NCBI RefSeq assembly: GCF_026191725.2
Contig: NZ_CP120863.1
Span: 4,196,001-4,260,000, forward strand
Length of the DNA: 64,000 nt
Source of the DNA: Roseibium porphyridii
GTDB lineage: Bacteria > Pseudomonadota > Alphaproteobacteria > Rhizobiales > Stappiaceae
Direction of reading: 5' to 3'
The notes under the pieces were generated by a model. The model ran no database searches. It was not told the DNA's origin and saw nothing but the letters and a program-made list of their open reading frames with translations. The translations under genes and the position numbers were made by a program. Positions 48,313 to 57,272 of this stretch are shown here, one piece after another; within the stretch, counting starts at the first letter, position 1; each line of letters begins with the position of its first letter.

Positions 48313-49854
48313 CTATCTGCAAATCGGCTCATCCGGGTCCAGTTCAGCAACGCCCCACCAGGTTGTCCTCCAATCTTGATCTTTCCAAAGATGAGGCCAA
48401 CTTCCGGTTAAATAGCGCGCTGACTTCGGATCCGCCGCGTCCCAATAGGCGTTTTTGCTGAAACGGTCTTGGGCCGGGAGCTCCGGCTCCCGGTCGCCTT
48501 CCTCCCAGATGTAGAAACACTTTCCGCGAGGGGGCACTCGAGCGGGTATCGCCTTGGTGACAATCCTCGCGTCAGGGAAAAGCACTCTCAGATTGCCGCC
48601 CGTATAGCCGTCGTCCGCAATCAGGGTGGCGTTTTCTGCACCCAATTCAGAGAGTGGCATCTGCAGATCGGCGTATGGCTTCATGTGGCGGCACTTGCCG
48701 CCGCACCAAAACTTGTCTGGCGCGATAAGGCCCGGAACACGGGCCAGAAACGCCACAGCCACCACAGCAAACACGACGACCGCCAGCCAACGCCAACGGG
48801 CCTTGGCTTCAAAACGCTCCAAATCGGCAAACAGATAGACCGGCAACAGCAGCAACAGCGGATGCATGTGCCGCTCTTTGACATAGGTCGCCCCGGTTAT
48901 CAGGATCAGCAAGGCTGTCAGGACGATCATCACCAGCACCGTCCGTCCACAGAGGCGCGCGACTGCATTGACCGAAGCTCGATCCGGCTGGAGACGCAGC
49001 AGATATCTCGGCCAGAATAGCAAAAGCAGAAGCGGAACAAGCGGCACGGAAAACCCAAGAAGTCCGAATGCGAGTTTCCCCAGCCCTTCGCCAACCCTGA
49101 GAACATGCGGCGTCTGCGCGGTTACGCCCATGGTATCGGATACGGAGGCGAGCAGTTTCAAACCTTCGCTCAGGATCCAGGTCGCGTAAGGGCTGTAGAC
49201 ACACACCGCAGCGAGCGGCACCAGCAATAGACCAGTCCAACGGAACCGTTCGCGCCAGTGGGCGTCGCTCAACGCGGCAAGAACAAGGGCAAGTGCAAAG
49301 AGTGGATAGGAATGCTTGCCCAAAAGCCCTGCACCGGCAACTGCCCCGAACAGCAGGTAAAAGACCAGCCTTTCAGTTTCCAATGCCTTCAGAAAAAAGA
49401 AGGCGCTAGCGGCGCAAGCTGTTGTCAGGACGACGGTGTGGGTCACACCCTCATGAAGGTTCCAGCCAAACTGATAAAAAAGCGAATAGGAAAACGCACA
49501 GAGCGCGGCCAATCTCGGATCAAGAAGCGCCTTGCGTGCGATCAGGAACAAGAACAGGGCTGCTAGTGAAATCAGTCCGTATTTGACGAAAAGCGCTGCC
49601 CAGATTGTCGGTCCAAAAACCTGCTGCGCCGACCACAAAAGCCATTCGTAAAGTGGCGGTTGACGCAGCATGTATCCGGGTTCAAGGGTTTGAACCAACA
49701 CGTTCTCGAACATATCGTCCGTGCCGAGAACCGGTGTCGACAAGGCGCGCAGCAGCAGGTGCGAAAGACCCCAGAAAGCCACGATAGCCCATACACCAAC
49801 AGGCGTGGCGTAAAATGGCGCTTTCGAAGAGCTGGTGTCGAAACTAGCGGTCAT
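48313..49854 (-). CDS. ArnT/PMT-like glycosyltransferase (GT39 or GT83 type)
   Basis: A 513-residue integral membrane protein with about ten to twelve hydrophobic segments. The N-terminal part carries the family block VLGTDDMFENVLVQTLEPGYMLRQPPLYEWLL (about residues 43-74), with acidic residues in the first outer loop and the QPPLYEW motif. Such enzymes move a sugar from a polyprenyl phosphate donor onto lipid A or a protein. The periplasmic C-terminal region (LSELGAENATLIADDGYTGGNLRVLFPDARI) is soluble. The ATG at 49854 is chosen over 49875. The acceptor is unknown. Confidence 0.8.
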   Translation of the reverse strand: MTASFDTSSSKAPFYATPVGVWAIVAFWGLSHLLLRALSTPVLGTDDMFENVLVQTLEPGYMLRQPPLYEWLLWSAQQVFGPTIWAALFVKYGLISLAALFLFLIARKALLDPRLAALCAFSYSLFYQFGWNLHEGVTHTVVLTTACAASAFFFLKALETERLVFYLLFGAVAGAGLLGKHSYPLFALALVLAALSDAHWRERFRWTGLLLVPLAAVCVYSPYATWILSEGLKLLASVSDTMGVTAQTPHVLRVGEGLGKLAFGLLGFSVPLVPLLLLLFWPRYLLRLQPDRASVNAVARLCGRTVLVMIVLTALLILITGATYVKERHMHPLLLLLPVYLFADLERFEAKARWRWLAVVVFAVVAVAFLARVPGLIAPDKFWCGGKCRHMKPYADLQMPLSELGAENATLIADDGYTGGNLRVLFPDARIVTKAIPARVPPRGKCFYIWEEGDREPELPAQDRFSKNAYWDAADPKSARYLTGSWPHLWKDQDWRTTWWGVAELDPDEPICR

Positions 49855-49918
49855 GCGGCTCAGCGGTTTGATCAAGACTGTCAGCCGTTTAGCCTATCGA
49901 GACTTTGTTGCCTAGCGG

Positions 49919-50539
49919 TCAGCTGCGATAGGTTGCAAGCTTGAAGGCAGCAAAGGTGAAAAACATGCCGAGCCCTGCTTCAATCAGACGGCGTAAGCGA
50001 CGATAAAGCGTGACGACAGGCTGCGTAGAAAAGGTGACGGCATATGCAAGATGAGCCAGAACAGACATGATCGTGCAGCTGACGATGAGCGCGAGCCCAA
50101 CCCACAGTGGCGCGTTCGGTCCCAGACCAACGCCAACTATCGCGATCCAGTGCAGGGCTGCTTTCGGATTGGTCATCTGAATGGCCAGTCCTTGCAAAAG
50201 GAGCCGATCACCTCTGGCTGCTTTGACAGCGATGTGACCGTTTCGACTGGCAGCGGAACGGAAGGCTTTGAAAGCAAGCCAGATCAAATAGGCAGCCCCC
50301 AATATTTTCAAAACAGTGATTGCATAGGCAAAAGCGGCAATCAGCGCGGTAAGACCGGCAACGGTGAGAGTTGCCCAGATGCCGGACCCCAGACCAACGC
50401 CCAGCGCCAACCTGACACCCGACTGGCGTCCACGTTCCATGGAGGTGCCGATAATGGCGAGAATATTGGGACCAATGCTAACAAATCCGACGGCAAATAT
50501 GCCCAGTGCCAGCAACAGGCTTGAAAGATCCGCGTTCAT
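49919..50539 (-). CDS. LysE-family translocator
   Basis: A 206-residue membrane protein with six helices. The N-terminus LGIFAVGFVSIGPNILAIIGTSMERGRQSGVRLALGVGLGSGIW (about residues 12-55) is the LysE/RhtB core, and AIQMTNPKAALHW is the conserved loop. Members export amino acids or homoserine lactones. AGGAGCTTTG precedes the ATG at 50539. The substrate cannot be predicted. It is transcribed in the same direction as the GFA gene but separated by about 100 bp. Confidence 0.9.
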   Translation of the reverse strand: MNADLSSLLLALGIFAVGFVSIGPNILAIIGTSMERGRQSGVRLALGVGLGSGIWATLTVAGLTALIAAFAYAITVLKILGAAYLIWLAFKAFRSAASRNGHIAVKAARGDRLLLQGLAIQMTNPKAALHWIAIVGVGLGPNAPLWVGLALIVSCTIMSVLAHLAYAVTFSTQPVVTLYRRLRRLIEAGLGMFFTFAAFKLATYRS

Positions 50540-50642
50540 CAAAGCTCCTGGTCCTGGTACTGGTGATAGCGATAACCGACAGAACGGAGCAGTCCTGTCT
50601 CGAATTCCGAAGTCTCACGATATCAGGTGAAATCCTCAAATC

Positions 50643-51038
50643 TCAATCCAGAAACGTCCAGGTTTCCGCCCCATCGAAATAGCGGTGTCCGATGGCTTCG
50701 ATAGTTCCAGGTTCTGCAAGGCGCAGGTTGACGGCCAGTCGGCCCACGGCGTCACCCTTTACGGCTTCCCAATGTGTGGTTGAACCGCACGTCCTGCATG
50801 TGTGGAAAGCCAGTTCTTTCTCGCCACGAGAATAGCTGATTGTCGCTTCAGGGGCGGCGTGAATGGTGATATCAGCCGCCTGCCCGTGTCCCCAAACTGT
50901 TCCAAGACTTCTGCAAATCGAACAATTGCATTCAACCGCGTATCGAGGAACTGCATTCATTTCAAACGAGACTGCACCGCAGTGGCATGAACCGGTAATC
51001 GGCAATGCCACATTCGCTTGCGGTGCATTTGCGGACAT
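50643..51038 (-). CDS. GFA-family zinc protein
   Basis: A 131-residue protein of the glutathione-dependent formaldehyde-activating (Gfa) family. The zinc-binding cysteines are in GSCHCGAVSFEMN (about residues 17-29), CNCSICRSLG (about residues 38-47) and CRTCGSTTHW (about residues 83-92). Only a few members truly act on S-hydroxymethyl glutathione; most are of unknown function. It starts 3 bp after the gatB stop, so it is co-transcribed with gatB. Confidence 0.88.
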   Translation of the reverse strand: MSANAPQANVALPITGSCHCGAVSFEMNAVPRYAVECNCSICRSLGTVWGHGQAADITIHAAPEATISYSRGEKELAFHTCRTCGSTTHWEAVKGDAVGRLAVNLRLAEPGTIEAIGHRYFDGAETWTFLD

Positions 51039-51041
51039 GTC

Positions 51042-52532
51042 TTATTCCAGACCGATCTTCTGCTTCAGAAGATCGTTCACTGCCTGCGGGTTGGCCTTGC
51101 CTTTTGAGGCTTTCATGACCTGGCCGACAAACCATCCCACGAGGTTCGGTTTTTCCTTGGCCTGTTCGACCTTGTCCGGGTTCGCGGCGAGGATTTCGTC
51201 GACAATCGCTTCGATCGCACCAAGATCTGTGACCTGCTTCATGCCCCGGTCTTCAACGATCTGTGCGGGATCACCGCCTTCTGTCCACACGATCTCGAAC
51301 AGGTCCTTGGCGATCTTGCCCGAAATCGTCCCGGCCTTGATCAGATCGACAATCCCGCCAAGCTGCGCGGCAGAAACGGGGCTGTCGGCTAGATCCTTGC
51401 CTTCCTTGTTCAGGCGGCCGAATAGCTCGTTGATCACCCAGTTCGCGGACAGTTTCGCATCCCGTCCCTTGGCAACGTCCTCGAAGAAATCTGCAGATGC
51501 CTTCTCAACGACAAGTATGTCGGCATCATAGGCCGTGAGCCCGTAGTCGGCTACGAAGCGGCTCTTTTTGTCATCCGGCAATTCGGGAAGGTGGTCTGCC
51601 AATTCATCGACAAAGCCCTGGGTGAATTCCAGAGGCAGCAGGTCCGGATCCGGGAAATAGCGATAGTCATGTGCTTCCTCTTTGGAACGCATGGATCGCG
51701 TCTCACCCTTCACGGCGTCGAACAGGCGTGTTTCCTGGTCGATCTCGCCGCCGTCTTCCAGGATCGCGACCTGTCGGCGCGCTTCATATTCAATGGCCTG
51801 ACCGACAAATCGGATCGAGTTGACGTTCTTGATTTCGCAGCGCGTACCAAATTCACCGCCAGGACGGCGAACAGATACGTTGACGTCTGCGCGCATGGAA
51901 CCCTGGTCCATATTGCCGTCGCAGGTGCCAAGATATCTCAAGATCGTACGCAGCTTGGACAGATAGGCCTTGGCTTCATCAGAAGAGCGCAGGTCAGGTT
52001 TGGACACGATCTCCATCAAAGCAACGCCAGACCGGTTCAGGTCGACGAAGGACATGGAAGGATGCTGATCGTGCAGCGACTTGCCGGCATCCTGTTCCAG
52101 ATGAAGACGCTCAACACCGATCTCGACCTGCTCGTCCGGCATGTCGAGCAGGATTTGGCCTTCGCCCACGATCGGCTGCTTGAACTGTGAGATCTGATAG
52201 CCTTGCGGCAGATCCGGATAGAAATAGTTTTTGCGATCAAAAACCGATTTCAGATTGATCTCGGCTTTCAAACCAAGACCAGTGCGGACTGCCTGCCTTA
52301 CGCACTCTTCGTTGATGACCGGCAACATGCCTGGCATGGCCGCATCGACGAGGCTAACGTTGTTGTTGGGATCCTTGCCGAATTCAGTAGAGGCACCGGA
52401 AAAGAGCTTGGCTTCGGACGTGACCTGGGCATGGACTTCCATGCCGATCACAATTTCCCAGTCGCCGGTCGCGCCCTTGATGAATTTCTTCGGATCGGGT
52501 GTGCGTACGTCGACAATCGTCATTTTCGTCAA
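51042..52532 (-). CDS. gatB: Asp/Glu-tRNA amidotransferase subunit B
   Basis: A 496-residue subunit of GatCAB, which converts Glu-tRNA(Gln) and Asp-tRNA(Asn) to the amide forms. The cradle domain has [24 protein letters not shown] (about residues 23-46), the GatB signature [19 protein letters not shown] (about residues 112-130) and RSDVNVSV-like [25 protein letters not shown]. The C-terminal YqeY domain binds tRNA (about residues 350-496). GatC and GatA genes are not adjacent. Length and motifs are normal, so it is functional. Confidence 0.97.
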   Translation of the reverse strand: MTKMTIVDVRTPDPKKFIKGATGDWEIVIGMEVHAQVTSEAKLFSGASTEFGKDPNNNVSLVDAAMPGMLPVINEECVRQAVRTGLGLKAEINLKSVFDRKNYFYPDLPQGYQISQFKQPIVGEGQILLDMPDEQVEIGVERLHLEQDAGKSLHDQHPSMSFVDLNRSGVALMEIVSKPDLRSSDEAKAYLSKLRTILRYLGTCDGNMDQGSMRADVNVSVRRPGGEFGTRCEIKNVNSIRFVGQAIEYEARRQVAILEDGGEIDQETRLFDAVKGETRSMRSKEEAHDYRYFPDPDLLPLEFTQGFVDELADHLPELPDDKKSRFVADYGLTAYDADILVVEKASADFFEDVAKGRDAKLSANWVINELFGRLNKEGKDLADSPVSAAQLGGIVDLIKAGTISGKIAKDLFEIVWTEGGDPAQIVEDRGMKQVTDLGAIEAIVDEILAANPDKVEQAKEKPNLVGWFVGQVMKASKGKANPQAVNDLLKQKIGLE

Positions 52533-52708
52533 GAATCCTGTTTTTAGGTTGCGCCTATTGAAAGGCAGCCCGGAAGACTATGTTGCGGCGCGAATTTGTA
52601 GCTGTCTGTTGACCTAGTCGGGAATTGCTTCTGCTGCAAGGTTTTCCTTGCTCCAGCCATGCGCTTTCGCACAGTCGGTAACAAGCTGTCGGGGAAACCG
52701 GGATGACT

Positions 52709-53002
52709 TCAGGACGGTCCGGGTTCTACAGGAGGGTTCTGCGCTTGCCCGGTACGCATGATGAAGCCAATCATGACGGCAACCGCCTGATAAAGTTCTA
52801 TCGGAATTTCCTGGTCGATTTCGATCTGCGAGAGGGCCTCTGCCATCATCGGGTTTTCCTCAATGGGGATGCCTGCTTCCCGTGCGATCTGTTCAATTTG
52901 CTCTGCAACGGTTCCGGCGCCCTTGGCAGTAACAATGGGCGCCCCCTCGTTTTCGTATTGAAGGGCAATTGCCAGTTTCTTGTCTTTTTTCTGATCAGTC
53001 AT
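52709..53002 (-). CDS. FlhB C-terminal-domain-like protein
   Basis: A 97-residue cytosolic protein that matches the cytoplasmic domain of FlhB/YscU without the membrane part. It reads AIALQYENEGAPIVTAKGAGTVAEQIEQIAREAGIPIEENPMMAEALSQIEIDQEIPIELYQAVAVMIGFIMR (about residues 9-80). The NPTH autocleavage site of full FlhB is absent. Such FlhB-like proteins are commonly encoded next to FliK. The ATG at 53002 lies just after the FliK-like stop; an in-frame ATG at 53032 would overlap it. It probably acts in substrate switching of the flagellar export gate. Confidence 0.82.
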   Translation of the reverse strand: MTDQKKDKKLAIALQYENEGAPIVTAKGAGTVAEQIEQIAREAGIPIEENPMMAEALSQIEIDQEIPIELYQAVAVMIGFIMRTGQAQNPPVEPGPS

Positions 53003-53015
53003 CAGGCAGCCGTCC

Positions 53016-55379
53016 TCAAGATTGACGATCAATCAATGCGCCGTAACGGGCGGCAGTTCCTGGTGGCAACCCGCGGATAAGCCGGAACTCCTGGAGATCG
53101 AGCCCGGCATCGGCAAATGCAGCTTCCATGGTCTCCCGCAACGAATTCAGATTGTCGAAGGTTTCCTTGCGGTCAACCCACAAACTGGCATAGGTGCCAC
53201 CACCGCGCAGACTGATCGCAGCCTCCAAAGGTCCGGTTGCGGTCAAGTCCAACGCAAATCGCAGCCGCCATGCCGGCTCACCGTCTTCTTCCTGTTGCGA
53301 ACCATTTCCATCCCTGCCGATTTGCATCTGCATGATGGCCGTTTCCTGTCCTAATGCGAGCGGCAGTTCCAGCACAATGTCCATCGGGCGCGACGCAGCC
53401 CTTGGCCCCTCCTCGCCCGCAAGACCCGAATTGACCAACTGGTTGAGCCTTATCCGTGCGAGCGATGCATCGGTATCCTTCAACAATGCCTGCAAGTTCT
53501 GCGCAGCTGCGCCAGCCCAAAAACCGCTTGCAGCTTGCGGCGCCTGTCCTTGCGGAGAACCATGCCGCGAAGGCGGAGCCGCTTGTCCGGCAGGCCTGGT
53601 AACTTGCTCCTGTGTTCCAAGAGATCGCAAGAGCGACTTGAAGGACAAAAGCACCGATTTCAAATCAGGAGGCGGCAGATTCCCACTGCCAGATCTGGTC
53701 AAGCCGGCTTCACGAAACTGTCCGGACTGGCTCACAGCCTGCTGCAGCGATTGCGCACTCAGCGGTTGACCGACATTCAAGCGCAGACCCAGGATCTGTT
53801 GCATTGCCTTGACGACGGCATCCGGCATGGAAACCTTGCCTGCCGATTGAGCCGTCGTGAGACTGCCAATTTGCGCAAACAGCGCGCTGTAGCTGGCCTG
53901 TTGTTCAGTCAGCGGCTTTTTCAGCTGAGCTGCGGCTTGAACCACAGGCTGTTGAAAACCCTTTTGTTGAGTGACCGCTCTCTGCCCTTCCGACAGTCCG
54001 CCGGTCTTGGCAGCGTAGGCTTGAGATACGGGCGCACGCGACGATGCTGTTTCAAAACTTGTTCCTAGGCTGGCAACTGCCGACACGTGCGACGGGACTG
54101 CGGGCGCAATGCTCGGCGCACGTGCTCCTGAGACCGGAACGGAGGTGGATTGCGTGCCCGCAGGCACGGTTGAGCCAGTCTGCCCGGATTGAGGCGTGTT
54201 GCTCGGTAGTGGGGAACCAGGTATCAGCCCGGCGCCCGCTTTCGGGACGGACGACTGGCCCGCATTTGCCGCAGTAGGAACAGATTGAGTTTGGAGCGTT
54301 TGTCCCGGCGGTGTTTGGCGTATGTCTGTTGCATTGGGGGTAGGCACTCTTTGAGTGCTGGGGGCAACAGGTTGTGCCGATGTCAACTGTGTCCCCGCCC
54401 CACCTTGACCTGAGCCCGTGGTCTGAAGTGGCGGGGGATTGGCGGACTGTTGAACTGTTGCCTGAGGCACGCTTACAGGCTGTCGCGGCGCACCCGAAGC
54501 CTGTTCAGCGCCAGTTGTCTGCGCCAGCCCCTGACCACTGCTGGTCACTGGTGTCGTCGATGTGGTTGGCGGAGGGACCGTTGCCAACTGCCCACTTGCC
54601 GGACCACTTACCTGGGCGGAAATCGGAACACCGGACGTGCCGCCAATCGGTGCTGAGTTTGGCGCATTAGCGCTGGGTGTCGGAGTGTTCCCCGGACTTT
54701 GTGTCACTGCTGATTGAGCGGTGTTCGGAACCTGAGGCGATGGCTGATTTGGCAGGCCTGATTGTGTCGGAGCAAATTGCGTGGTGGTGGTGTTTGCTCC
54801 CGCATTTGGAACCGAACCTGTTGCTGGAGTTGGCAGTTGCGCCCCGCTTGCCAAAGGCTGCGTTTGAAGCGGCAAAGGGATTGGCTGACGAATTTGTGTC
54901 GCGGCGCTCTGTCCTGATGGTGGTGTTCCAGGTCTCAACGTTTCGGAACCAGCGCCAGCTTGTGGCGACGGTGGCGCAACCGATTGCAACACATGAGCCA
55001 TTGACGGAGCAGGTCGCGGCGCTGGCCCGCTTAATACGCCCGCCCCTTGTGCTGTCGGGGGCGCAGAAGCGCTATTGCCGGAAGTCGTCGACTGTTGTCC
55101 TGTGGAATTCGCAACCTGCCCGCTTCCAGGAAGCGTCGTAATCTGGATCGCAGGTTGCTGACGGCTGCCGGATACCGTGACTGTCACATCCGCGCCAACA
55201 GGAAGTGGAGCCGGGACACGAAGGTCCAGTTTCGTTTCAGCCGTTGTCAAACGAACAACGCCCCCAGGCAAGTTCTGCTCGACCTTGGCTTTCAGTACGA
55301 TGCCGGGTTCCAGCCCTTTGGCAGTGGATGAACCGCTAGCGCCTTGTGGGAGCGTCTGCGCGCTCACCGTGTCAACCAT
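53016..55379 (-). CDS. FliK-like flagellar hook-length control protein
   Basis: A 787-residue protein. The first roughly 440 residues are low-complexity, rich in Pro, Gln, Ser, Thr, Ala and Gly, with no stable fold expected. The C-terminal globular part, PAWRLRFALDLTATGPLEAAISLRGGGTYASLWVDRKETFDNLNSLRETMEAAFADAGLDLQEFRLIRG (about residues 700-770), is the flagellar hook-length control domain. In FliK the flexible part measures hook length and the C-domain signals FlhB. The next gene encodes an FlhB-C-like protein, which supports this. AGGAG precedes the ATG at 55379. No other flagellar genes are nearby. Confidence 0.8.
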   Translation of the reverse strand: MVDTVSAQTLPQGASGSSTAKGLEPGIVLKAKVEQNLPGGVVRLTTAETKLDLRVPAPLPVGADVTVTVSGSRQQPAIQITTLPGSGQVANSTGQQSTTSGNSASAPPTAQGAGVLSGPAPRPAPSMAHVLQSVAPPSPQAGAGSETLRPGTPPSGQSAATQIRQPIPLPLQTQPLASGAQLPTPATGSVPNAGANTTTTQFAPTQSGLPNQPSPQVPNTAQSAVTQSPGNTPTPSANAPNSAPIGGTSGVPISAQVSGPASGQLATVPPPTTSTTPVTSSGQGLAQTTGAEQASGAPRQPVSVPQATVQQSANPPPLQTTGSGQGGAGTQLTSAQPVAPSTQRVPTPNATDIRQTPPGQTLQTQSVPTAANAGQSSVPKAGAGLIPGSPLPSNTPQSGQTGSTVPAGTQSTSVPVSGARAPSIAPAVPSHVSAVASLGTSFETASSRAPVSQAYAAKTGGLSEGQRAVTQQKGFQQPVVQAAAQLKKPLTEQQASYSALFAQIGSLTTAQSAGKVSMPDAVVKAMQQILGLRLNVGQPLSAQSLQQAVSQSGQFREAGLTRSGSGNLPPPDLKSVLLSFKSLLRSLGTQEQVTRPAGQAAPPSRHGSPQGQAPQAASGFWAGAAAQNLQALLKDTDASLARIRLNQLVNSGLAGEEGPRAASRPMDIVLELPLALGQETAIMQMQIGRDGNGSQQEEDGEPAWRLRFALDLTATGPLEAAISLRGGGTYASLWVDRKETFDNLNSLRETMEAAFADAGLDLQEFRLIRGLPPGTAARYGALIDRQS

Positions 55380-55593
55380 CACACCATCTCCTGGTGTCGT
55401 GTGCCGAAAAGATTCTCAAGCTGATTATGGCCGTAAACAGGTTGCCTGCACAGCCTTGATACGGATCAAGGCTTGTGTGACTGCGATCAGGCAGTGTGTG
55501 CAGACTTGCCGGTCTGCGCCTGCCACTGTCCGGCTCCACAAAACACTAAGCGGCAAATGTCCGCTACTCGTCCCGGCAGAAGGAGACAAGAGC

Positions 55594-55845
55594 GTGAACT
55601 GGATGGACCGTTTGAACGAACGCGCTGATCTGATGGGAAGAATGCTGGAAACCATCGGCGCTATGAAAAAAATCCCGGCAGGACCGCCGAGCGAAATTGC
55701 GATCCGGTCTGCTGCATTCCGGTGTATCAATTGCTCGGAAACCGAGAAATGCAAAAACTGGCTGGACAAGCACGCTGATGGCGCTGACAAGGCCTTGTCC
55801 GAATGTCCGAATGCGCAACTTTTTAACAGCTGGCTGGACGACTGA
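55594..55845 (+). CDS. DUF6455-family small cysteine protein
   Basis: An 83-residue protein. The GTG at 55594 follows AAGGAGACAAGAGC. It contains LNERADLMGRMLETIGA (residues 6-22) and a C-terminal part with cysteines in FRCINCSETEKCKNWL and SECPNAQLF, the pattern of DUF6455. The four cysteines suggest a metal or iron-sulfur site. The open frame extends upstream to 55177, but that part overlaps the FliK gene antisense and is not coding. The function of the family is unknown. Confidence 0.75.
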   Translation: MNWMDRLNERADLMGRMLETIGAMKKIPAGPPSEIAIRSAAFRCINCSETEKCKNWLDKHADGADKALSECPNAQLFNSWLDD

Positions 55846-55852
55846 GCTCCGC

Positions 55853-56155
55853 TTAGGTTCTTTGACGGTGTCTGCCAATCCAGTAGGTGAGTGCGCCGGC
55901 CAAAGCACCACCGACAAAGCGAAATGGAAACATGGCCAGTGCCCCAGCATCCTGCGAAACCGGTAGCGGTATCTGCAGCATTCCGACTGCGGCCTCGAGT
56001 ATCAAAGAGAGTGATGCTGCGGCAAAGCCAGCGATCCACAATTTGCCAGTGCGATCGGCCCGCCATCCAAGATACCCTCCAATCAGAAGTGCGAATGGAT
56101 TGAGCAGGCCTGACAGACCGAGCAGGTCGAACCAAGTGTCTGATAGCATTGTCAT
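55853..56155 (-). CDS. Small membrane protein of unknown function
   Basis: A 100-residue protein with about three membrane helices: LLGLSGLLNPFALLIGGYLGW (about residues 11-31), LWIAGFAAASLSLILEAAVGM and FVGGALAGALTYWIG. It ends in a basic tail, RHRQRT. GAGGAGCGC precedes the ATG at 56155. It converges with the DUF6455 gene, 7 bp apart. I do not recognise a family. Confidence 0.7.
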   Translation of the reverse strand: MTMLSDTWFDLLGLSGLLNPFALLIGGYLGWRADRTGKLWIAGFAAASLSLILEAAVGMLQIPLPVSQDAGALAMFPFRFVGGALAGALTYWIGRHRQRT

Positions 56156-56368
56156 GCGCTCCTCATACTGCCGCCTGTCAAAAAAAGCGAGAGGCTTTCC
56201 ATGCCGAAAGAGGATCGTTTTTCAACAAAGCACTTTAAAAAACCTGCAGGAGGTTAGATCAACCGCCACTTGCACATTAATTCATCATTTTTACTTAAGG
56301 GTATTTTCATTCATCTAAGAAAATGAAATTCTAATCATACTTATATATAACTTTTATTAATTGAAACC
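56156..56368. other. AT-rich gap
   Basis: About 210 bp. The right half is strikingly AT-rich compared with the surrounding DNA, with TTATATATAAC and several TAATTA-like steps. No gene or clear structure is seen. It must contain the promoter of the zinc-ribbon-like gene and of the small membrane protein. Confidence 0.4.
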
Positions 56369-56692
56369 GTGTGCTACCTTGAAGATCCGGATTTTTACCG
56401 ATCCCATGCAGATTTTCAGCTAGACAAGTTTGTTACAATGGCATTGCGCGCAACCGTCGACGTCGACGATCCCACGATGGACACCTTGGCTCAAACTGAT
56501 CGGCGGCTCGCCATACGGTGCGACTATTGCGGCCGTTTTCGCTACTTGAAGATTTCAAAATTTTCCGGTTCTCAAAAAGTATCCGACGTCAGCAGCGGCC
56601 TGACTTGCGCCAAATGCGGGTCGACTGAGGTCAACGCAGTTGTCGTTTCCAGAGACCCTGAAAGCGGCTTTTGGCCAGCGGAAAGCAGCTGA
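56369..56692 (+). CDS. Small zinc-ribbon-like protein of unknown function
   Basis: Up to 107 residues. Two CxxC pairs, CDYCGRFRYL (about residues 51-60) and CAKCGSTEV (about residues 81-89), form a zinc-ribbon-like knuckle pair 26 residues apart. The start is unclear: GTG at 56369 has no good ribosome site, and ATG at 56438 (MALRATVDVDD) is an alternative that keeps the ribbon. I do not recognise a family. The gene follows an AT-rich stretch and stands alone, so foreign origin is possible. Confidence 0.55.
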   Translation: MCYLEDPDFYRSHADFQLDKFVTMALRATVDVDDPTMDTLAQTDRRLAIRCDYCGRFRYLKISKFSGSQKVSDVSSGLTCAKCGSTEVNAVVVSRDPESGFWPAESS

Positions 56693-56840
56693 TCTGATTG
56701 CTGAATTGCAACAGTTGCATCAAATCCAGCCCCTTTTGTAGCTCCAGCATAAGCTCGTGATTGTGTTGCGTGACATGGCATGATAGGCGCAAGCTTCCAA
56801 TTGAGAGGTTTTATGCGCGGATTGTCAGAGTCCCGGTAAT

Positions 56841-56862
56841 CCCCGGCTGATTTTTGCCGGGG
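56841..56862. terminator. Possible terminator after the zinc-ribbon-like gene
   Basis: CCCCGGC (56841-56847) and GCCGGGG (56856-56862) form a 7-bp GC-rich stem with an 8-base loop containing a T run. It lies about 150 bp after the zinc-ribbon-like stop and 75 bp before the YjhX start; nothing else is seen in this gap. Confidence 0.4.
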
Positions 56863-56937
56863 TCATGCACACCAGCACTGCAAGCGTTTTGCGGCAGTGG
56901 CTGATTAACTGCATCAAAATTCAGGCTTCTCACATCA

Positions 56938-57195
56938 ATGGACATTTCGAAAGCCGAGCAGCGGGTTCTGCACCTGCTGGCTCAAGGTGGCTGTATTCTC
57001 GTGGAAAAGGACGAGCACGGCCATATTCTCAAACAGGAAACGGTTACGCGGGACGGTTGGTATTGGGGCGGCTGCTCTTTGCGACTTTTCCGCAAACTCA
57101 AATACAAGCGCCTTATCGCGTCCAAAAACAGCGGGCCATATCGCATTACTCAGCTGGGTTTGATGCGTGTCCGCTCACAATTGGACAATCGATAA
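56938..57195 (+). CDS. YjhX-family (UPF0386) protein
   Basis: An 85-residue protein that I recognise as the YjhX type: MDISKAEQRVLHLLAQGGCI at the start, then VTRDGWYWGGCSLRLFRKLKYKRLIASKNSGPYRITQLGLMRVRSQLDNR, with the typical RxQLDNR end. E. coli YjhX is described as a toxin paired with antitoxin YjhQ, a GNAT protein. No GNAT gene is adjacent here, and the GNAT at 47801 is 9 kb away. It looks like a stand-alone winged-helix-like protein, so a toxin role is unproven. A strong terminator follows. Confidence 0.85.
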   Translation: MDISKAEQRVLHLLAQGGCILVEKDEHGHILKQETVTRDGWYWGGCSLRLFRKLKYKRLIASKNSGPYRITQLGLMRVRSQLDNR

Positions 57196-57220
57196 AAAAG
57201 TGCTTCTGGCACAAGGAACA

Positions 57221-57247
57221 AAAGCGCGCCGGGTTCCGGCGCGCTTT
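57221..57247. terminator. Bidirectional rho-independent terminator
   Basis: AAAGCGCGCCGG (57221-57232) and CCGGCGCGCTTT (57236-57247) form a 12-bp stem with a 3-base loop, followed by a T run on the plus strand and, on the minus strand, by TTTTG. It ends both the yjhX-like gene and the convergent phoX-like gene. It is the clearest terminator in the window. Confidence 0.9.
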
Positions 57248-57272
57248 TTCTTCAAACCGAGTTTGTCCGACG

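Noticed and set aside
52709..53002. Type III secretion component
   Set aside because: It lacks the membrane part and autocleavage site of a full FlhB/YscU, and the neighbour is a FliK-like protein, so an accessory flagellar role is simpler.
53016..54700. Repeat-rich adhesin or surface protein
   Set aside because: The low-complexity Pro/Gln/Ser/Thr part has no signal peptide or exact repeats, and the C-terminus is a hook-length control domain.
55177..55593. Long N-terminal part of the DUF6455 frame
   Set aside because: It runs antisense to the FliK-like gene; the ribosome site and family both place the start at 55594.
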